From Sphingobacterium sp. SYP-B4668 (GTDB taxonomy: Bacteria; Bacteroidota; Bacteroidia; Sphingobacteriales; Sphingobacteriaceae), in the NCBI RefSeq assembly GCF_027627455.1, contig NZ_CP115483.1, positions 3,720,001-3,784,000 of the forward strand: a stretch of 64,000 bases of DNA, given 5' to 3'. Each line of letters begins with the position of its first letter. Position 1 is the stretch's first letter. Under the pieces are notes generated by a model. The model was given only the letters and a program-made list of their open reading frames with translations. It had not been told where the DNA came from and did not search any database. Of this stretch, positions 27,986 to 38,795 are shown piece by piece. Made by a program: the position numbers and the translations under genes.

Positions 27986-28399
27986 ATGATACGATTTAAA
28001 AAGACAATAATTGTAGTTGCTGTTTTCATAACAGCAATAACCCTCTTAGCCTTTATTCCAACTCAACACCCAACGCAGGAAAAAAAAGCAACTAACCTTA
28101 AAGTATTGCCAAAAAACATTAGCAATGAAGAACTGGACAAGGTTATGGATGAATTTAAAGTAGCTCTAGGTGTCAAATGCAACTTCTGCCATGCAAAAAG
28201 CGTTACCGACCCCAAACGAATGGATTTTGCAAGTGATGAAAACCCACATAAGGAAGTAGCTCGATCGATGATGAAAATGACCATGCAGATTAACAAAAAA
28301 CATTTCAAACATAGGGACGAGAAAACCGGTCAGATTGCTCAAATTTCATGCATGACCTGTCACAACGGTAAAGAACACCCTTATTTAGTCTCCAAATAA
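27986..28399 (+). CDS. Small di-haem c-type cytochrome
   Basis: 137 residues. A single N-terminal hydrophobic segment (TIIVVAVFITAITLLAFIP) acts as signal or anchor. Two CxxCH haem-binding motifs follow, CNFCH (about 69) and CMTCH (about 127). LPKNISNEELDKVMDEFKVA is the usual start of this Bacteroidota group, related in part to the reaction-centre cytochrome family. A Met or His must provide the distal ligands. It probably carries electrons in the periplasm; the partner is unknown and no oxidase genes are adjacent. Confidence 0.85.
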   Translation: MIRFKKTIIVVAVFITAITLLAFIPTQHPTQEKKATNLKVLPKNISNEELDKVMDEFKVALGVKCNFCHAKSVTDPKRMDFASDENPHKEVARSMMKMTMQINKKHFKHRDEKTGQIAQISCMTCHNGKEHPYLVSK

Positions 28400-28466
28400 A
28401 AAAATCTTGCCACCATAGCTATATGGGTATACAAATAGATATTCTTTAAAAACATCGAGCGAATAT

Positions 28467-28516
28467 ACATTAAAGTAACGAGAGGAGCTCCCAAGTCTTC
28501 TCGTCTACTTTAATGT
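28467..28516. terminator. Terminator between convergent genes
   Basis: Long stem of ACATTAAAGTA plus ACGAGA pairing with TCTCGT plus TACTTTAATGT, with one bulged base, then TTTT on the plus strand. It overlaps the stop codon of the esterase on the minus strand and serves the cytochrome gene. Confidence 0.75.
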
Positions 28517-29328
28517 TTTAAAATTTTATCAGATCGACTATTGACCTCTTTCAACAGCAAGGGAAAAGCAGGGAATTGCATATCATGCCCATATCCCTGT
28601 AGCTCCAACAACCGTGTTTCAGCATGACCAACAATCTTTAACATTCTAGCTAAATAAGCATTTTCCTCATACCGACCCAACATCTCAAGCTCTCGGTCTC
28701 CAGTCAATAGCAAGATGGGAGGGGCCTCCTTTCTAACATGAAACAAAGGTGAAAACCGATCAATAGTGGGTTGTGTCTCTCCAACCCCTACTTCTTTACG
28801 CTTTGTAAAATGTGTGATGGCCTGTCCACTGAAAGGGATTAGACCTGCAATTTCGTCGGAATTTATACCAAATTTCTGTAAATAACGCTTATCTAAAACC
28901 GTCATCATACCTAGATATCCACCTGCGGAATGTCCAGATACAAAAATTAGTTTCTCCGAACCACCATACTCGCCAATATGCTTCCTTACCCAAGCAATGG
29001 CTGCAGCAGCATCTTCGATAATCTCTTCGACCTTGGCATCTGGAGATAACCGATACCCCACCCCCACTACCGCCACACCCTGTGCTTTAAGCGCCTGGGG
29101 TATCTCTTTATTTCCTCCGGTCAAACCACCACCATGAAACCAAATGATAGTCGCATAGTCTTTTTCAACAGTTGGATAGTACACATCTAATTTACAGCGG
29201 GTATATGCGGTGGATTGCGTTTCATTTTGGTGTTCGTAATAAGATATATTCGATTTTGTTTCATACTGGCCAAACACAGTGCCGGATAGTGCAAACAAAA
29301 AGTAACACAACAGGATATAGTACTTCAT
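28510..29328 (-). CDS. Secreted alpha/beta-hydrolase (BD-FAE/HSL-like)
   Basis: 272 residues with a signal peptide (MKYYILLCYFLFALSGTVFG). TIIWFHGGGLTGG is the HGGG oxyanion-hole motif and FVSGHSAGGYLG holds the nucleophile Ser (about 139). Acid and base are expected at LTGDREL and GYGHDM. The pattern fits the BD-FAE/HSL-type carboxylesterases. It probably acts on acyl groups of exogenous carbohydrates or xenobiotics. It is single, bounded by a shared terminator. Confidence 0.82.
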   Translation of the reverse strand: MKYYILLCYFLFALSGTVFGQYETKSNISYYEHQNETQSTAYTRCKLDVYYPTVEKDYATIIWFHGGGLTGGNKEIPQALKAQGVAVVGVGYRLSPDAKVEEIIEDAAAAIAWVRKHIGEYGGSEKLIFVSGHSAGGYLGMMTVLDKRYLQKFGINSDEIAGLIPFSGQAITHFTKRKEVGVGETQPTIDRFSPLFHVRKEAPPILLLTGDRELEMLGRYEENAYLARMLKIVGHAETRLLELQGYGHDMQFPAFPLLLKEVNSRSDKILKH

Positions 29329-29418
29329 GATTTGTGATATAATTAGATGTGATAGTAAATCTAAAAATACAAAAAAACGCTAGACTTCCTTATTTAATAT
29401 CTAAATTAGATAGATAAA

Positions 29419-29739
29419 ATGCGACTAATGACAAAACCGACCATTACGATAGAATATTGTCCCAAATGCGGCTGGATGCTCCGAGCAGCTTATATGGCGC
29501 AAGAATTGCTCACCACGTTTACGGAAGATATCAATGGTGTTACATTGAAGCCGAGTGAGGTTTCAGGACGCTATACTGTCAGTGTAGACAATATGGCGAT
29601 TTTTGACCGAAAGCGAATGGAAAGATTTCCAGAAGTAAAAGAATTAAAACAATTGGTAAGAGACCTAGTAGCGGTGGGAAAAAATTTAGGTCATTCGGAT
29701 AAGAAAACAACAGATCTAAACGAAAACAACTCTAATTAA
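29419..29739 (+). CDS. SelW/Rdx-type thioredoxin-like protein
   Basis: 106 residues (103 if the second ATG at 29428 is used). ITIEYCPKCGWMLRAAYMAQ is the SelT/SelW/SelH (Rdx) start with a CxxC redox pair, here in the Cys rather than the selenocysteine form; FDRKRMERFPEVKELKQLVRD is the usual end. It is probably a cytoplasmic thiol oxidoreductase. The tail from about residue 95 is Asn/Asp-rich and unconserved. Confidence 0.88.
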   Translation: MRLMTKPTITIEYCPKCGWMLRAAYMAQELLTTFTEDINGVTLKPSEVSGRYTVSVDNMAIFDRKRMERFPEVKELKQLVRDLVAVGKNLGHSDKKTTDLNENNSN

Positions 29740-29790
29740 CTAGTAGTCTATCTCAAAATAAGTGAGGATGTCGGATGGAAATCTACATCT

Positions 29791-29843
29791 AAATTTTTAA
29801 AATGCGTATAAGCCGATGTGGTCAATACGCATTTTAAAAATTT
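29791..29843. terminator. Perfect 19-bp stem between convergent genes
   Basis: Arms at 29791-29809 and 29825-29843 (AAATTTTTAAAATGCGTAT and its complement) with a 15-base loop. The AT-rich outer arms supply T-runs on both strands, as expected for a bidirectional terminator of the SelW-like and outer-membrane genes. Confidence 0.8.
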
Positions 29844-29845
29844 CA

Positions 29846-30577
29846 TTAGAAAGAAGCTCCAAATCTTACTCCTGTCGAGAACAACGTACTACTAAAAGGT
29901 TCAAGATAAAAATCATCATATTGATCATTATACCTATCGCCCCGTGCATAACGTTGAAAATCTATAAATGGCCCTACACGAATCTGATTTTTCCCGGTTC
30001 TTACCGCAAGTCCAACTGTAGAGTTGAACATAAAACCACCATCGATATCCCCTTCTACCTTAAAAGCATGCCCTGTATTGAAGTCAATAAATGGGCTTAA
30101 CTTCATGGTCAATATATTTGCTCTAAAATGAAAGAACAACGGGACATAAGTCTGATCAAAACGAACCGTCCGCATACCACTTCCTACACCCAGTGCAATA
30201 TTGGGATTGATTTGATAATTTCCAGTTAATGTGGCCGAAAAGAAAAACTCTTCATCATTGGTCACCCCCAACATAACGTTAGGTTCCAAATTGAAGCCCG
30301 CCTGCAGTCCGTTAAACCGTGGTGCTTTCTCTCTCGCATTTGATTTGACAGGTTTTACATTTTCCTCTTTTGTAATCTTCTCTATTTCGTCTATTTTTAA
30401 TGCGATGATACTGCTTTTGTCCAGCGTCTCAATCTTGATACTCTGATTGGGTACCTGTTCGATGATTATCCCCCTTATGATTGAACCATTCTTAAGATAT
30501 ACCACATCCATTAGTTTTTGGGCATAGGAAGCCACACTCCACACAACTAGAATAAAAAGTAAAATTATTTTTCTCAT
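29846..30577 (-). CDS. Outer-membrane beta-barrel protein, unassigned
   Basis: 243 residues from the ATG at 30577; the frame extends to 30601, but that part lies before a likely promoter. A signal peptide (MRKIILLFILVVWSVASYAQ) is followed by a small domain, DVVYLKNGSIIRGIIIEQVP...IKIETLDKSSIIAL, typical of a sheet-like segment seen in front of Bacteroidota outer-membrane proteins, a linker rich in Lys/Asn (about 55-80), then an eight- to ten-strand barrel ending in VRFGASF with terminal Phe. The function is unknown. Confidence 0.7.
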   Translation of the reverse strand: MRKIILLFILVVWSVASYAQKLMDVVYLKNGSIIRGIIIEQVPNQSIKIETLDKSSIIALKIDEIEKITKEENVKPVKSNAREKAPRFNGLQAGFNLEPNVMLGVTNDEEFFFSATLTGNYQINPNIALGVGSGMRTVRFDQTYVPLFFHFRANILTMKLSPFIDFNTGHAFKVEGDIDGGFMFNSTVGLAVRTGKNQIRVGPFIDFQRYARGDRYNDQYDDFYLEPFSSTLFSTGVRFGASF

Positions 30578-30598
30578 AAAGCAGTTAATAGTAAATGA

Positions 30599-30606
30599 CA
30601 AATCTA
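30599..30606 (-). promoter_or_regulatory. TAnnTTTG box before the beta-barrel gene
   Basis: TAGATTTG on the minus strand, ending 21 bases before the ATG at 30577. It supports that start over the upstream in-frame codon. Confidence 0.5.
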
Positions 30607-30890
30607 GTTGAAATCGAGTTGATTCTGGAATTTTTTCATAAATAATCCAATCAGCACGATTTCGACCTTATCGAGATTAAAGGTATATTAGCCTATCGAT
30701 TAAAGAAGTCCAGAATGATGCTCAAAACAATCCTCTTAAGGATCAAATAAATATACTCAGCATATGTGGTGGTCTCTTCGTTAAGTAAGCGCAGAAAAAC
30801 CGATTGACTACTGTGCAAATCAAGAAGTAACCGAGTGTAACAAGTTCATTTATAACAAATGAACACACACTTATAAAAAATTATTTATAT

Positions 30891-32117
30891 ATGAAAATAC
30901 TGCACACAGGAGACTGGCATCTGGGAAAGAAACTGGATTTCTTTTCTAGAATGGAAGAGCAGAAATCTGTCCTAGAGGAAATCTGTAACATTGCTGAAGA
31001 AGAACAGGTAGATGCCGTGATTGTTGCTGGAGACCTTTTCGACGCCTTCAACCCTCCTGTTGAAGCAATAGATTTATTGTACAAAACCCTAAAAAAACTA
31101 TCAAATAATGGTTTAAGGCCAGTCCTCGCCATTGCGGGCAATCACGATAGTCCTGACCGAATTGATGCCCCAGATTCACTTGCCCGAGAGTGCGGCATCA
31201 TATTCATGGGCTATCCTAATACGACCATTGAGCCCATTCAAGTCGAAAATGGCTTTGCTATTACAAAGTCTGACCTCGGTTTTATAGAATTGAGGCTACC
31301 AAAGTATTCTACTCCCCTCCGTATCCTGACTACTCCATTTGCAAATGAAATTAGATTGAAGCAATATTTAGGCATCACCGAAAAAGAACAACAATTAAAT
31401 GAAGTACTAAAAAACAACTGGCGGACGTCAGCGGACAAATATGCGGACAAATATGGTGTGAATCTTCTTGTCACCCACCTCTACATGCTTAATCGTGGAG
31501 GCGACATCCTCGAAGAACCCGATGGAGAGAAACCAATAAAAATAGGCCATGCGGACATTGTCTATTCAGATGGAATCCCCTTGCAAATTCAATATACCGC
31601 ACTGGGCCACCTCCACCGTTTTCAAAATATCGGTGGACACCATGCACCTGTTATTTACAGCGGTAGTCCCCTAGCGTATTCCTTTTCAGAAGCCGGACAG
31701 GAAAAAAAAGTGGTTATAATTGAAGCCGAAGCAAATCGTCAAGTTCAAATAAAGTCACGAACACTACAATCAGGACGTCGGCTATACCGTAAGCGATTCG
31801 AACAGATAGATGAAGCCGTGATGTGGCTGCAATCGCATCCAAACGCATTGGTAGAATTGACTCTCCTCAGTGACACTTTTATTTCCTCTCAAGACCTTAA
31901 GCGAATACATGCTGCCCATGATGGTATCATTCACATTATTCCCATTGTCAAACAGCAGGAGATGTTGCTGGCTTCGGCACAACATATCAATCTGGAACAG
32001 GATATAGAGGACCTTTTCAAAGATTATTTTAAATCGAAATATGGACAAGAGGTCAATAAAGAATTGTTTTCGTTATTCAACGAAGTTTTGCACAACACCA
32101 ATGAATCAGAAGATTAA
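30891..32117 (+). CDS. sbcD: SbcD nuclease subunit
   Basis: 408 residues. MKILHTGDWHLGKKLD, AGDLFDAFNPP, AGNHDSPDR and the later LVTHLYMLNRG and TALGHLHRFQNIG are the five metallophosphoesterase motifs of Mre11/SbcD, binding two Mn ions. With SbcC it forms the complex that cuts hairpins and processes blocked double-strand ends. SbcC begins 3 bp after its stop. Confidence 0.95.
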   Translation: MKILHTGDWHLGKKLDFFSRMEEQKSVLEEICNIAEEEQVDAVIVAGDLFDAFNPPVEAIDLLYKTLKKLSNNGLRPVLAIAGNHDSPDRIDAPDSLARECGIIFMGYPNTTIEPIQVENGFAITKSDLGFIELRLPKYSTPLRILTTPFANEIRLKQYLGITEKEQQLNEVLKNNWRTSADKYADKYGVNLLVTHLYMLNRGGDILEEPDGEKPIKIGHADIVYSDGIPLQIQYTALGHLHRFQNIGGHHAPVIYSGSPLAYSFSEAGQEKKVVIIEAEANRQVQIKSRTLQSGRRLYRKRFEQIDEAVMWLQSHPNALVELTLLSDTFISSQDLKRIHAAHDGIIHIIPIVKQQEMLLASAQHINLEQDIEDLFKDYFKSKYGQEVNKELFSLFNEVLHNTNESED

Positions 32118-32120
32118 GAC

Positions 32121-35100
32121 ATGCTGCCATTATTTTTAAGTATAGAGGGCCTATATTCCTACCAAGCTAAGCAAGAGGTAGATTTCACCAAGCTGACAGA
32201 AGCTGGACTCTTTGGTATATTTGGAAGTGTTGGATCGGGTAAATCTTCAATTTTGGAAGCTATCGGATTTGCATTGTACGGAAATACCGAAAGGCTAAAC
32301 AGCAAGGAAAATAGAAGCTACAATATGCTGAATCTCAAATCGGATTCAGCCACTATTATCTTTGATTTCTTAAATTTCGAAAACCGTAAATTTCGCTTTA
32401 CCGTACATTGGAGAAGACGCAAAAAATTTGACCAGACCTCCACAATAGAGCGGGTCGCATATGAATGGGAGAATGGCAGTTGGACACCACTTGAATCAGT
32501 AGATGCATCCGCCATCACTAATCTGACTTATCAAAATTTCAAACGAACTATTATCATTCCACAGGGACAATTCAAGGAATTTCTTGACCTCAAAGGAAAA
32601 GACCGCTCGGATATGATGAAGGAAATTTTCAACCTTGACAAATATGACCTTGGCCCCAAAGTCTCTACTTTGCAAATTGAGAACAACCGTAAAATAGAGA
32701 ATCTCCAGGGCGTATTGTCTGGATTCGAAGGAATTACGACAGATGTACTCCAACTAAAAAAAATCAACTTACAGGAAGAACATAGCCTACTAAGGCAAAA
32801 AAAAGACCAATACCAACATCTCGAACACCAGTATCGATTACTCACAGAAGCGAAATCCAACCGTCAAAATCTCGTCGAAAAGCAACAGCTCTTTGGTAAT
32901 TTGTCAAGCCGTAAAGCCGATATAGACCGTCTAGAAAAAGAGCTTGATGAATATGAAAATTTTGTCACCTTATTCAAGGATACCATTCAGCAAATTGATG
33001 TACTACAAAAAGAGCAAGCACAACAGGAGGTGAAAATCCAAAACCTATTAGTAGACAAACAACAAACTGCGGCCAGTTTAAAAGAGAAAGAACTGGCTTA
33101 TGAAAAAATCCACATTGCATACCAAGCTATTGATATTCAAAAAACAAGAATTACTGACCTCAAGAATTTAATACAGATTAATCTCCAGCAAGATGAAAAA
33201 TCAACACTAACGACACGGTTGGCAAAGGGTACCCCAATTTTGGAGCAGACGAAAGCAGAAGAACTAGTCCTCAAGGAAGATATCGAGGAACAGGAGCAGC
33301 TACTGGAACAATTAAAATCAGTAAAGATAGACACATCAGAATTAATAGAGATAGATAATTGGTATAGGCAGTACGATGTGCTATTACGAGACCAAACTAC
33401 CTGCATAGCAAATATAAGCAATCTGAAGCTCCAACAAGAAGAACTGACTACAGCTTTCAAAAAGAACAGATACTCACTCGAAAAGTGGGAATCAGAGCTA
33501 GCTATCCAAAATCAGAGTGTTAATACAGAACTAGACGAACTAAACAGACAAGAAACCGCACTAGAAGTACAAAGAGAGCTCAGCCGTTTTGTAGACAATC
33601 TACAAAACGATTATCCTTGTCCACTTTGCGGTTCGTTAGAACATCCTGCACCTATGCACCTGCAAGATGTTGGTCAACAAATAACGGATATCTTAGCGAC
33701 TAAAGCAACGCTTAAAAAGCAGCTGGAACACTTAGCAACATTTTCTAAACAAATGACCCAGTGGAGCACGTCCTATCTTGAACGGAAGGCGAGACTGGAA
33801 ACCGCAACAAAAGAACTGCAAAGCTTGAATCTAGCGTTGGCTGACCACAAAAATCAATTCTCTTGGGAAGATTTCAAGTGGGATAATCGTGAATCATTTG
33901 AAAAAAAGAAAGCAACAGTAAGACAGAGCGAAATTCAGATAAAGGAAGTTGAATTATTGATTAAATCCTTAAGGGTTCAGCTTGGTGAGTCCCAACAAAA
34001 GATTTCTAAATTCGAAAAGACACTCAACGATTTTGCACGACAGATAGCCGTAATCCAAGGAATTATTGCACAGCATAGTGCCCAAATCCAAATATTGGAT
34101 GTCCAACAATATAAAGAGCGTCCCACACCTACCCTCGAAAACGAAATTCAAAGTTTGGAAGAACACATACGTTCTATAACCAACCAACAGCAAGAACTAC
34201 AAACAAGCCTACATCAATTACAGACACAATTGGCAGCTTTGAATGGGAAGCACAGCGAATCTTTAGAAAACTACCAGAAAATAATAACCTCAATAGATGA
34301 TTTAAATGGTATTCTGATAGAACGAATAGAGTCACATCATGCTCCTGGAATGGCTGCAATTCAAATAGTGCTCCATAAAAATCTGCCAATACAGGATAAT
34401 AGAAGAGCGATTAAAGAATTTCATATCGAATATGAAACCCTGCAAAAACAGATTCACGAGCTTGAACAAGCTTGCATAAATCAAGTGTTTAATGAACACA
34501 TGTATGACGAGACAGCAGCAAATCTCGAAAACACGAAGCTGGATCTCGAGCAACAGATTGCTAAATATGGAGCACTTGAGCAGGAACTGCGACGCCTTGA
34601 AGACGAATTCGCAAAAAAAGGCAAGCTTCTAGAGCAATACGAACAGTTAAACCAGAGAAAAAACAATCTTAGGACATTGGACAATATGTTTAAAGGATCA
34701 GGGTTTGTCAATTATGTATCCAGCATACATTTACAAAGACTTTGCGACATTGCCAATCAGAGATTCCACAGATTGACCAAAAACCAATTGAGCTTGATTA
34801 TCAATGAAGCAAACGAATTTGAAGTAATTGACTATCTCAACAATGGGTACCACCGTTCTGTAAAAACGCTTTCCGGGGGACAGGGGTTTCAAGCTTCTCT
34901 CTGCCTTGCGCTGGCCTTGGCTGAAAATATCCAATCCCTAAATAAAGCAGACAAAAATTTCTTCTTTATAGACGAGGGCTTTGGAACTCAAGATGCAGAA
35001 AGCATGAATACTGTATTCGAAACCCTTCAATACCTCAACAAAGAAAATCGAATCGTAGGCATTATTTCACATGTAGAAGAATTAAAAGAAAGAATTCCGA

Positions 35101-35159
35101 TATCTATAACAGTTGTAAAAGATTTAGAAAAAGGCAGTATTCTAAAACTAAGTTCTTAA
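32121..35159 (+). CDS. sbcC: SbcC SMC-like ATPase subunit
   Basis: 1012 residues. The ATPase head is split: Walker A GSVGSGKSSILEAIGF (about 34-49) and the Q-loop IIPQGQFKEF in front, signature KTLSGGQGFQASL (about 916) and Walker B FFFIDEGFGTQD (about 952) at the end. Between them lie two long coiled-coil arms meeting at the zinc hook CPLC (about residue 500). ATP binding moves DNA to the SbcD nuclease. All motifs are intact and the length is normal. No antiphage or mobile genes are nearby. Confidence 0.95.
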   Translation: MLPLFLSIEGLYSYQAKQEVDFTKLTEAGLFGIFGSVGSGKSSILEAIGFALYGNTERLNSKENRSYNMLNLKSDSATIIFDFLNFENRKFRFTVHWRRRKKFDQTSTIERVAYEWENGSWTPLESVDASAITNLTYQNFKRTIIIPQGQFKEFLDLKGKDRSDMMKEIFNLDKYDLGPKVSTLQIENNRKIENLQGVLSGFEGITTDVLQLKKINLQEEHSLLRQKKDQYQHLEHQYRLLTEAKSNRQNLVEKQQLFGNLSSRKADIDRLEKELDEYENFVTLFKDTIQQIDVLQKEQAQQEVKIQNLLVDKQQTAASLKEKELAYEKIHIAYQAIDIQKTRITDLKNLIQINLQQDEKSTLTTRLAKGTPILEQTKAEELVLKEDIEEQEQLLEQLKSVKIDTSELIEIDNWYRQYDVLLRDQTTCIANISNLKLQQEELTTAFKKNRYSLEKWESELAIQNQSVNTELDELNRQETALEVQRELSRFVDNLQNDYPCPLCGSLEHPAPMHLQDVGQQITDILATKATLKKQLEHLATFSKQMTQWSTSYLERKARLETATKELQSLNLALADHKNQFSWEDFKWDNRESFEKKKATVRQSEIQIKEVELLIKSLRVQLGESQQKISKFEKTLNDFARQIAVIQGIIAQHSAQIQILDVQQYKERPTPTLENEIQSLEEHIRSITNQQQELQTSLHQLQTQLAALNGKHSESLENYQKIITSIDDLNGILIERIESHHAPGMAAIQIVLHKNLPIQDNRRAIKEFHIEYETLQKQIHELEQACINQVFNEHMYDETAANLENTKLDLEQQIAKYGALEQELRRLEDEFAKKGKLLEQYEQLNQRKNNLRTLDNMFKGSGFVNYVSSIHLQRLCDIANQRFHRLTKNQLSLIINEANEFEVIDYLNNGYHRSVKTLSGGQGFQASLCLALALAENIQSLNKADKNFFFIDEGFGTQDAESMNTVFETLQYLNKENRIVGIISHVEELKERIPISITVVKDLEKGSILKLSS

Positions 35160-35263
35160 AAATGGGTTTATGATAATGATTATATGTATCCTAAAAACAT
35201 CAAACAATTAGTTTAATTAAGCGTAAATATTCAATACACTACAAAATATCACATTTTTCATCC

Positions 35264-36328
35264 ATGAAACGTTTCATCCTACTATCTTTTTTTGTATTCG
35301 CAGTTACTACGGCTAGCGCCCAGTCCCTACACCCAGGGTTTGAAAAGGACGAATACAAGACTATGCTTTCATTGATGGAAAATCTATCCAATGGAGCATC
35401 AGACCCGTATTTCGCCCTCAAGTACACCTCACCAGTCATGGGATTCGAGAATAAATGGTGGCTTTGGACCAATGAAGAAAAAAAACAAGCTATCATCGGA
35501 ATTCGGGGTACGACATCTAGTCCTGAGAGTTGGTTGGCCAATTTTTTTGCAGCAATGATTCCAGCTAAGGGTGTACTTCAACTTGATTCTGTCCAATCTT
35601 TCGAATACAATTTCTCGGACAATCCTCGGGCCGCAGTCCATGTCGGATGGACCTTCTGCACAGGCTACCTCTCGGCAGATATTCTACCAAAGATAGACTC
35701 CTGCTATCGTTCCGGAATTAGAGATTTTTATATTACCGGACATAGCCAGGGCGGAGCTATAACCTATCTACTAACCTCTCATTTACTCCACCTCAAAACT
35801 ATCGGAAAAATAGCAAATGATGTACAATTCAAGACCTACAGCTCTGCGGCACCTAAAGTCGGAAACCTCTACTATGCATACGAATATGAAGCCGCTACTC
35901 AGATGGGCTGGGCCTACAATGTGGTAAATGGTTTAGATTGGGTACCTGAGACTCCATTCACTGTCCAAAAATTGGACGATTTTAATGAACAAAATCCATT
36001 TCCACAACTAGAAGCTACGATAAAGAAACAATCTTTCGGAAAAAAAATAGTTATCAAACACTATTTAAATAAGGTAAAAAAGCCAACTGAGAAAAGTCAA
36101 AAAAACATAGAAAAGTTGCTGGGACACAAAGTATTCGAATTTCTTAAGAAAAAATATCCAACGATTTCGGAACCCACTTATTATCCGTCATCCAACTATA
36201 GCCGTGCTGGACATCATATTGTTCTCAAGGCTGATAGTGCTTATCTAACACAATATCCTATGGACATCAACAAACCATTTATGCATCATAGTCTTCAATC
36301 ATACCTCTATTTATTAGATAAACTATAG
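35264..36328 (+). CDS. Class 3 (triacylglycerol-type) lipase, secreted
   Basis: 354 residues with a signal peptide (MKRFILLSFFVFAVTTASAQ). IIGIRGTTSSPESWLANFFA is the oxyanion-side motif of Lipase_3, and FYITGHSQGGAITYLLTSHL (about 160-179) has the nucleophile elbow GHSQG. NGLDWVPETPF contains the expected catalytic Asp (about 226) and AGHHIVL a late His. It should cleave ester bonds of lipids at or outside the cell surface. A nested hairpin (36331-36370) follows the stop but lacks a T-run. Confidence 0.88.
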   Translation: MKRFILLSFFVFAVTTASAQSLHPGFEKDEYKTMLSLMENLSNGASDPYFALKYTSPVMGFENKWWLWTNEEKKQAIIGIRGTTSSPESWLANFFAAMIPAKGVLQLDSVQSFEYNFSDNPRAAVHVGWTFCTGYLSADILPKIDSCYRSGIRDFYITGHSQGGAITYLLTSHLLHLKTIGKIANDVQFKTYSSAAPKVGNLYYAYEYEAATQMGWAYNVVNGLDWVPETPFTVQKLDDFNEQNPFPQLEATIKKQSFGKKIVIKHYLNKVKKPTEKSQKNIEKLLGHKVFEFLKKKYPTISEPTYYPSSNYSRAGHHIVLKADSAYLTQYPMDINKPFMHHSLQSYLYLLDKL

Positions 36329-36420
36329 AGACCTAAACCCTTTAGTCAAAAGCTAAAGTCAATTTTAGGTACGATATTTGCAACTGAATAAAGCACTGTT
36401 GATTTTTTAACTAACTAATC

Positions 36421-36510
36421 ATGAAAAGAACACCTTTTACTACTTTCGCTATTTTGCTCGTCGTAGCAATTGTTCTCATATTTGCTACCACCTGCTCCAG
36501 TGTTTTATAG
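36421..36510 (+). CDS. 29-residue hydrophobic peptide (unlisted small gene)
   Basis: MKRTPFTTF, then a 13-residue hydrophobic stretch and ATTCSSVL at the end. Two basic residues, one membrane-length helix and a Cys in a weak lipobox (ATTC) suggest a tiny membrane peptide or degenerate lipoprotein. It has no neighbour closer than 90 bp on the left and 335 bp on the right. AT-rich surroundings make chance possible, but the basic-hydrophobic-Cys arrangement is suggestive. I know of no matching family. Confidence 0.4.
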   Translation: MKRTPFTTFAILLVVAIVLIFATTCSSVL

Positions 36511-38471
<1,961 letters not shown>

Positions 38472-38490
38472 TACAACCATTGACGAAAAA

Positions 38491-38519
38491 ACACCTTATC
38501 TCCATAAGGTGTTTTTTTG
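38491..38519 (+). terminator. Terminator after the ABC-F gene
   Basis: A perfect 9-bp stem (ACACCTTAT/ATAAGGTGT), a 4-base loop and seven T. Confidence 0.9.
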
Positions 38520-38753
38520 TGCTTTTTTTTTAACAAAATGATATTTAAAATATCGTCACTCGATAATAACACGAATTTAAAACAACTGATATACAACACA
38601 TTAAAATCATTACAAAGATAAAACTTGCAGAAATTAGATTATTGAAATATATTTGACTACTTATTCTATAGACTTTATAATGATTAAATTATCATTACTC
38701 TAAAAATTATTCTTTAACACTTAAGGGGCTCCCCATAATTGGTTTATTCAGAG
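38520..38753. other. AT-rich convergent intergenic region
   Basis: About 230 bp between two terminators. Very AT-rich, and no gene, repeat or promoter is recognisable. It separates the ABC-F gene from the efflux operon. Confidence 0.4.
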
Positions 38754-38787
38754 AAAAGGACTTCCTCTCTCCGAGGAAGGACCTTTT
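38754..38787 (-). terminator. Terminator of the efflux operon
   Basis: Stem CTTCCTC/GAGGAAG extended by AAAGG/CCTTT around a small internal loop, with T-rich sequence following on the minus strand. It lies 9 bp past the EmrB-like stop. Confidence 0.65.
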
Positions 38788-38795
38788 TATATTAA

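Noticed and set aside
30891..35159. SbcCD as part of an antiphage island
   Set aside because: All motifs fit the housekeeping nuclease; no defence, integrase or toxin genes nearby.
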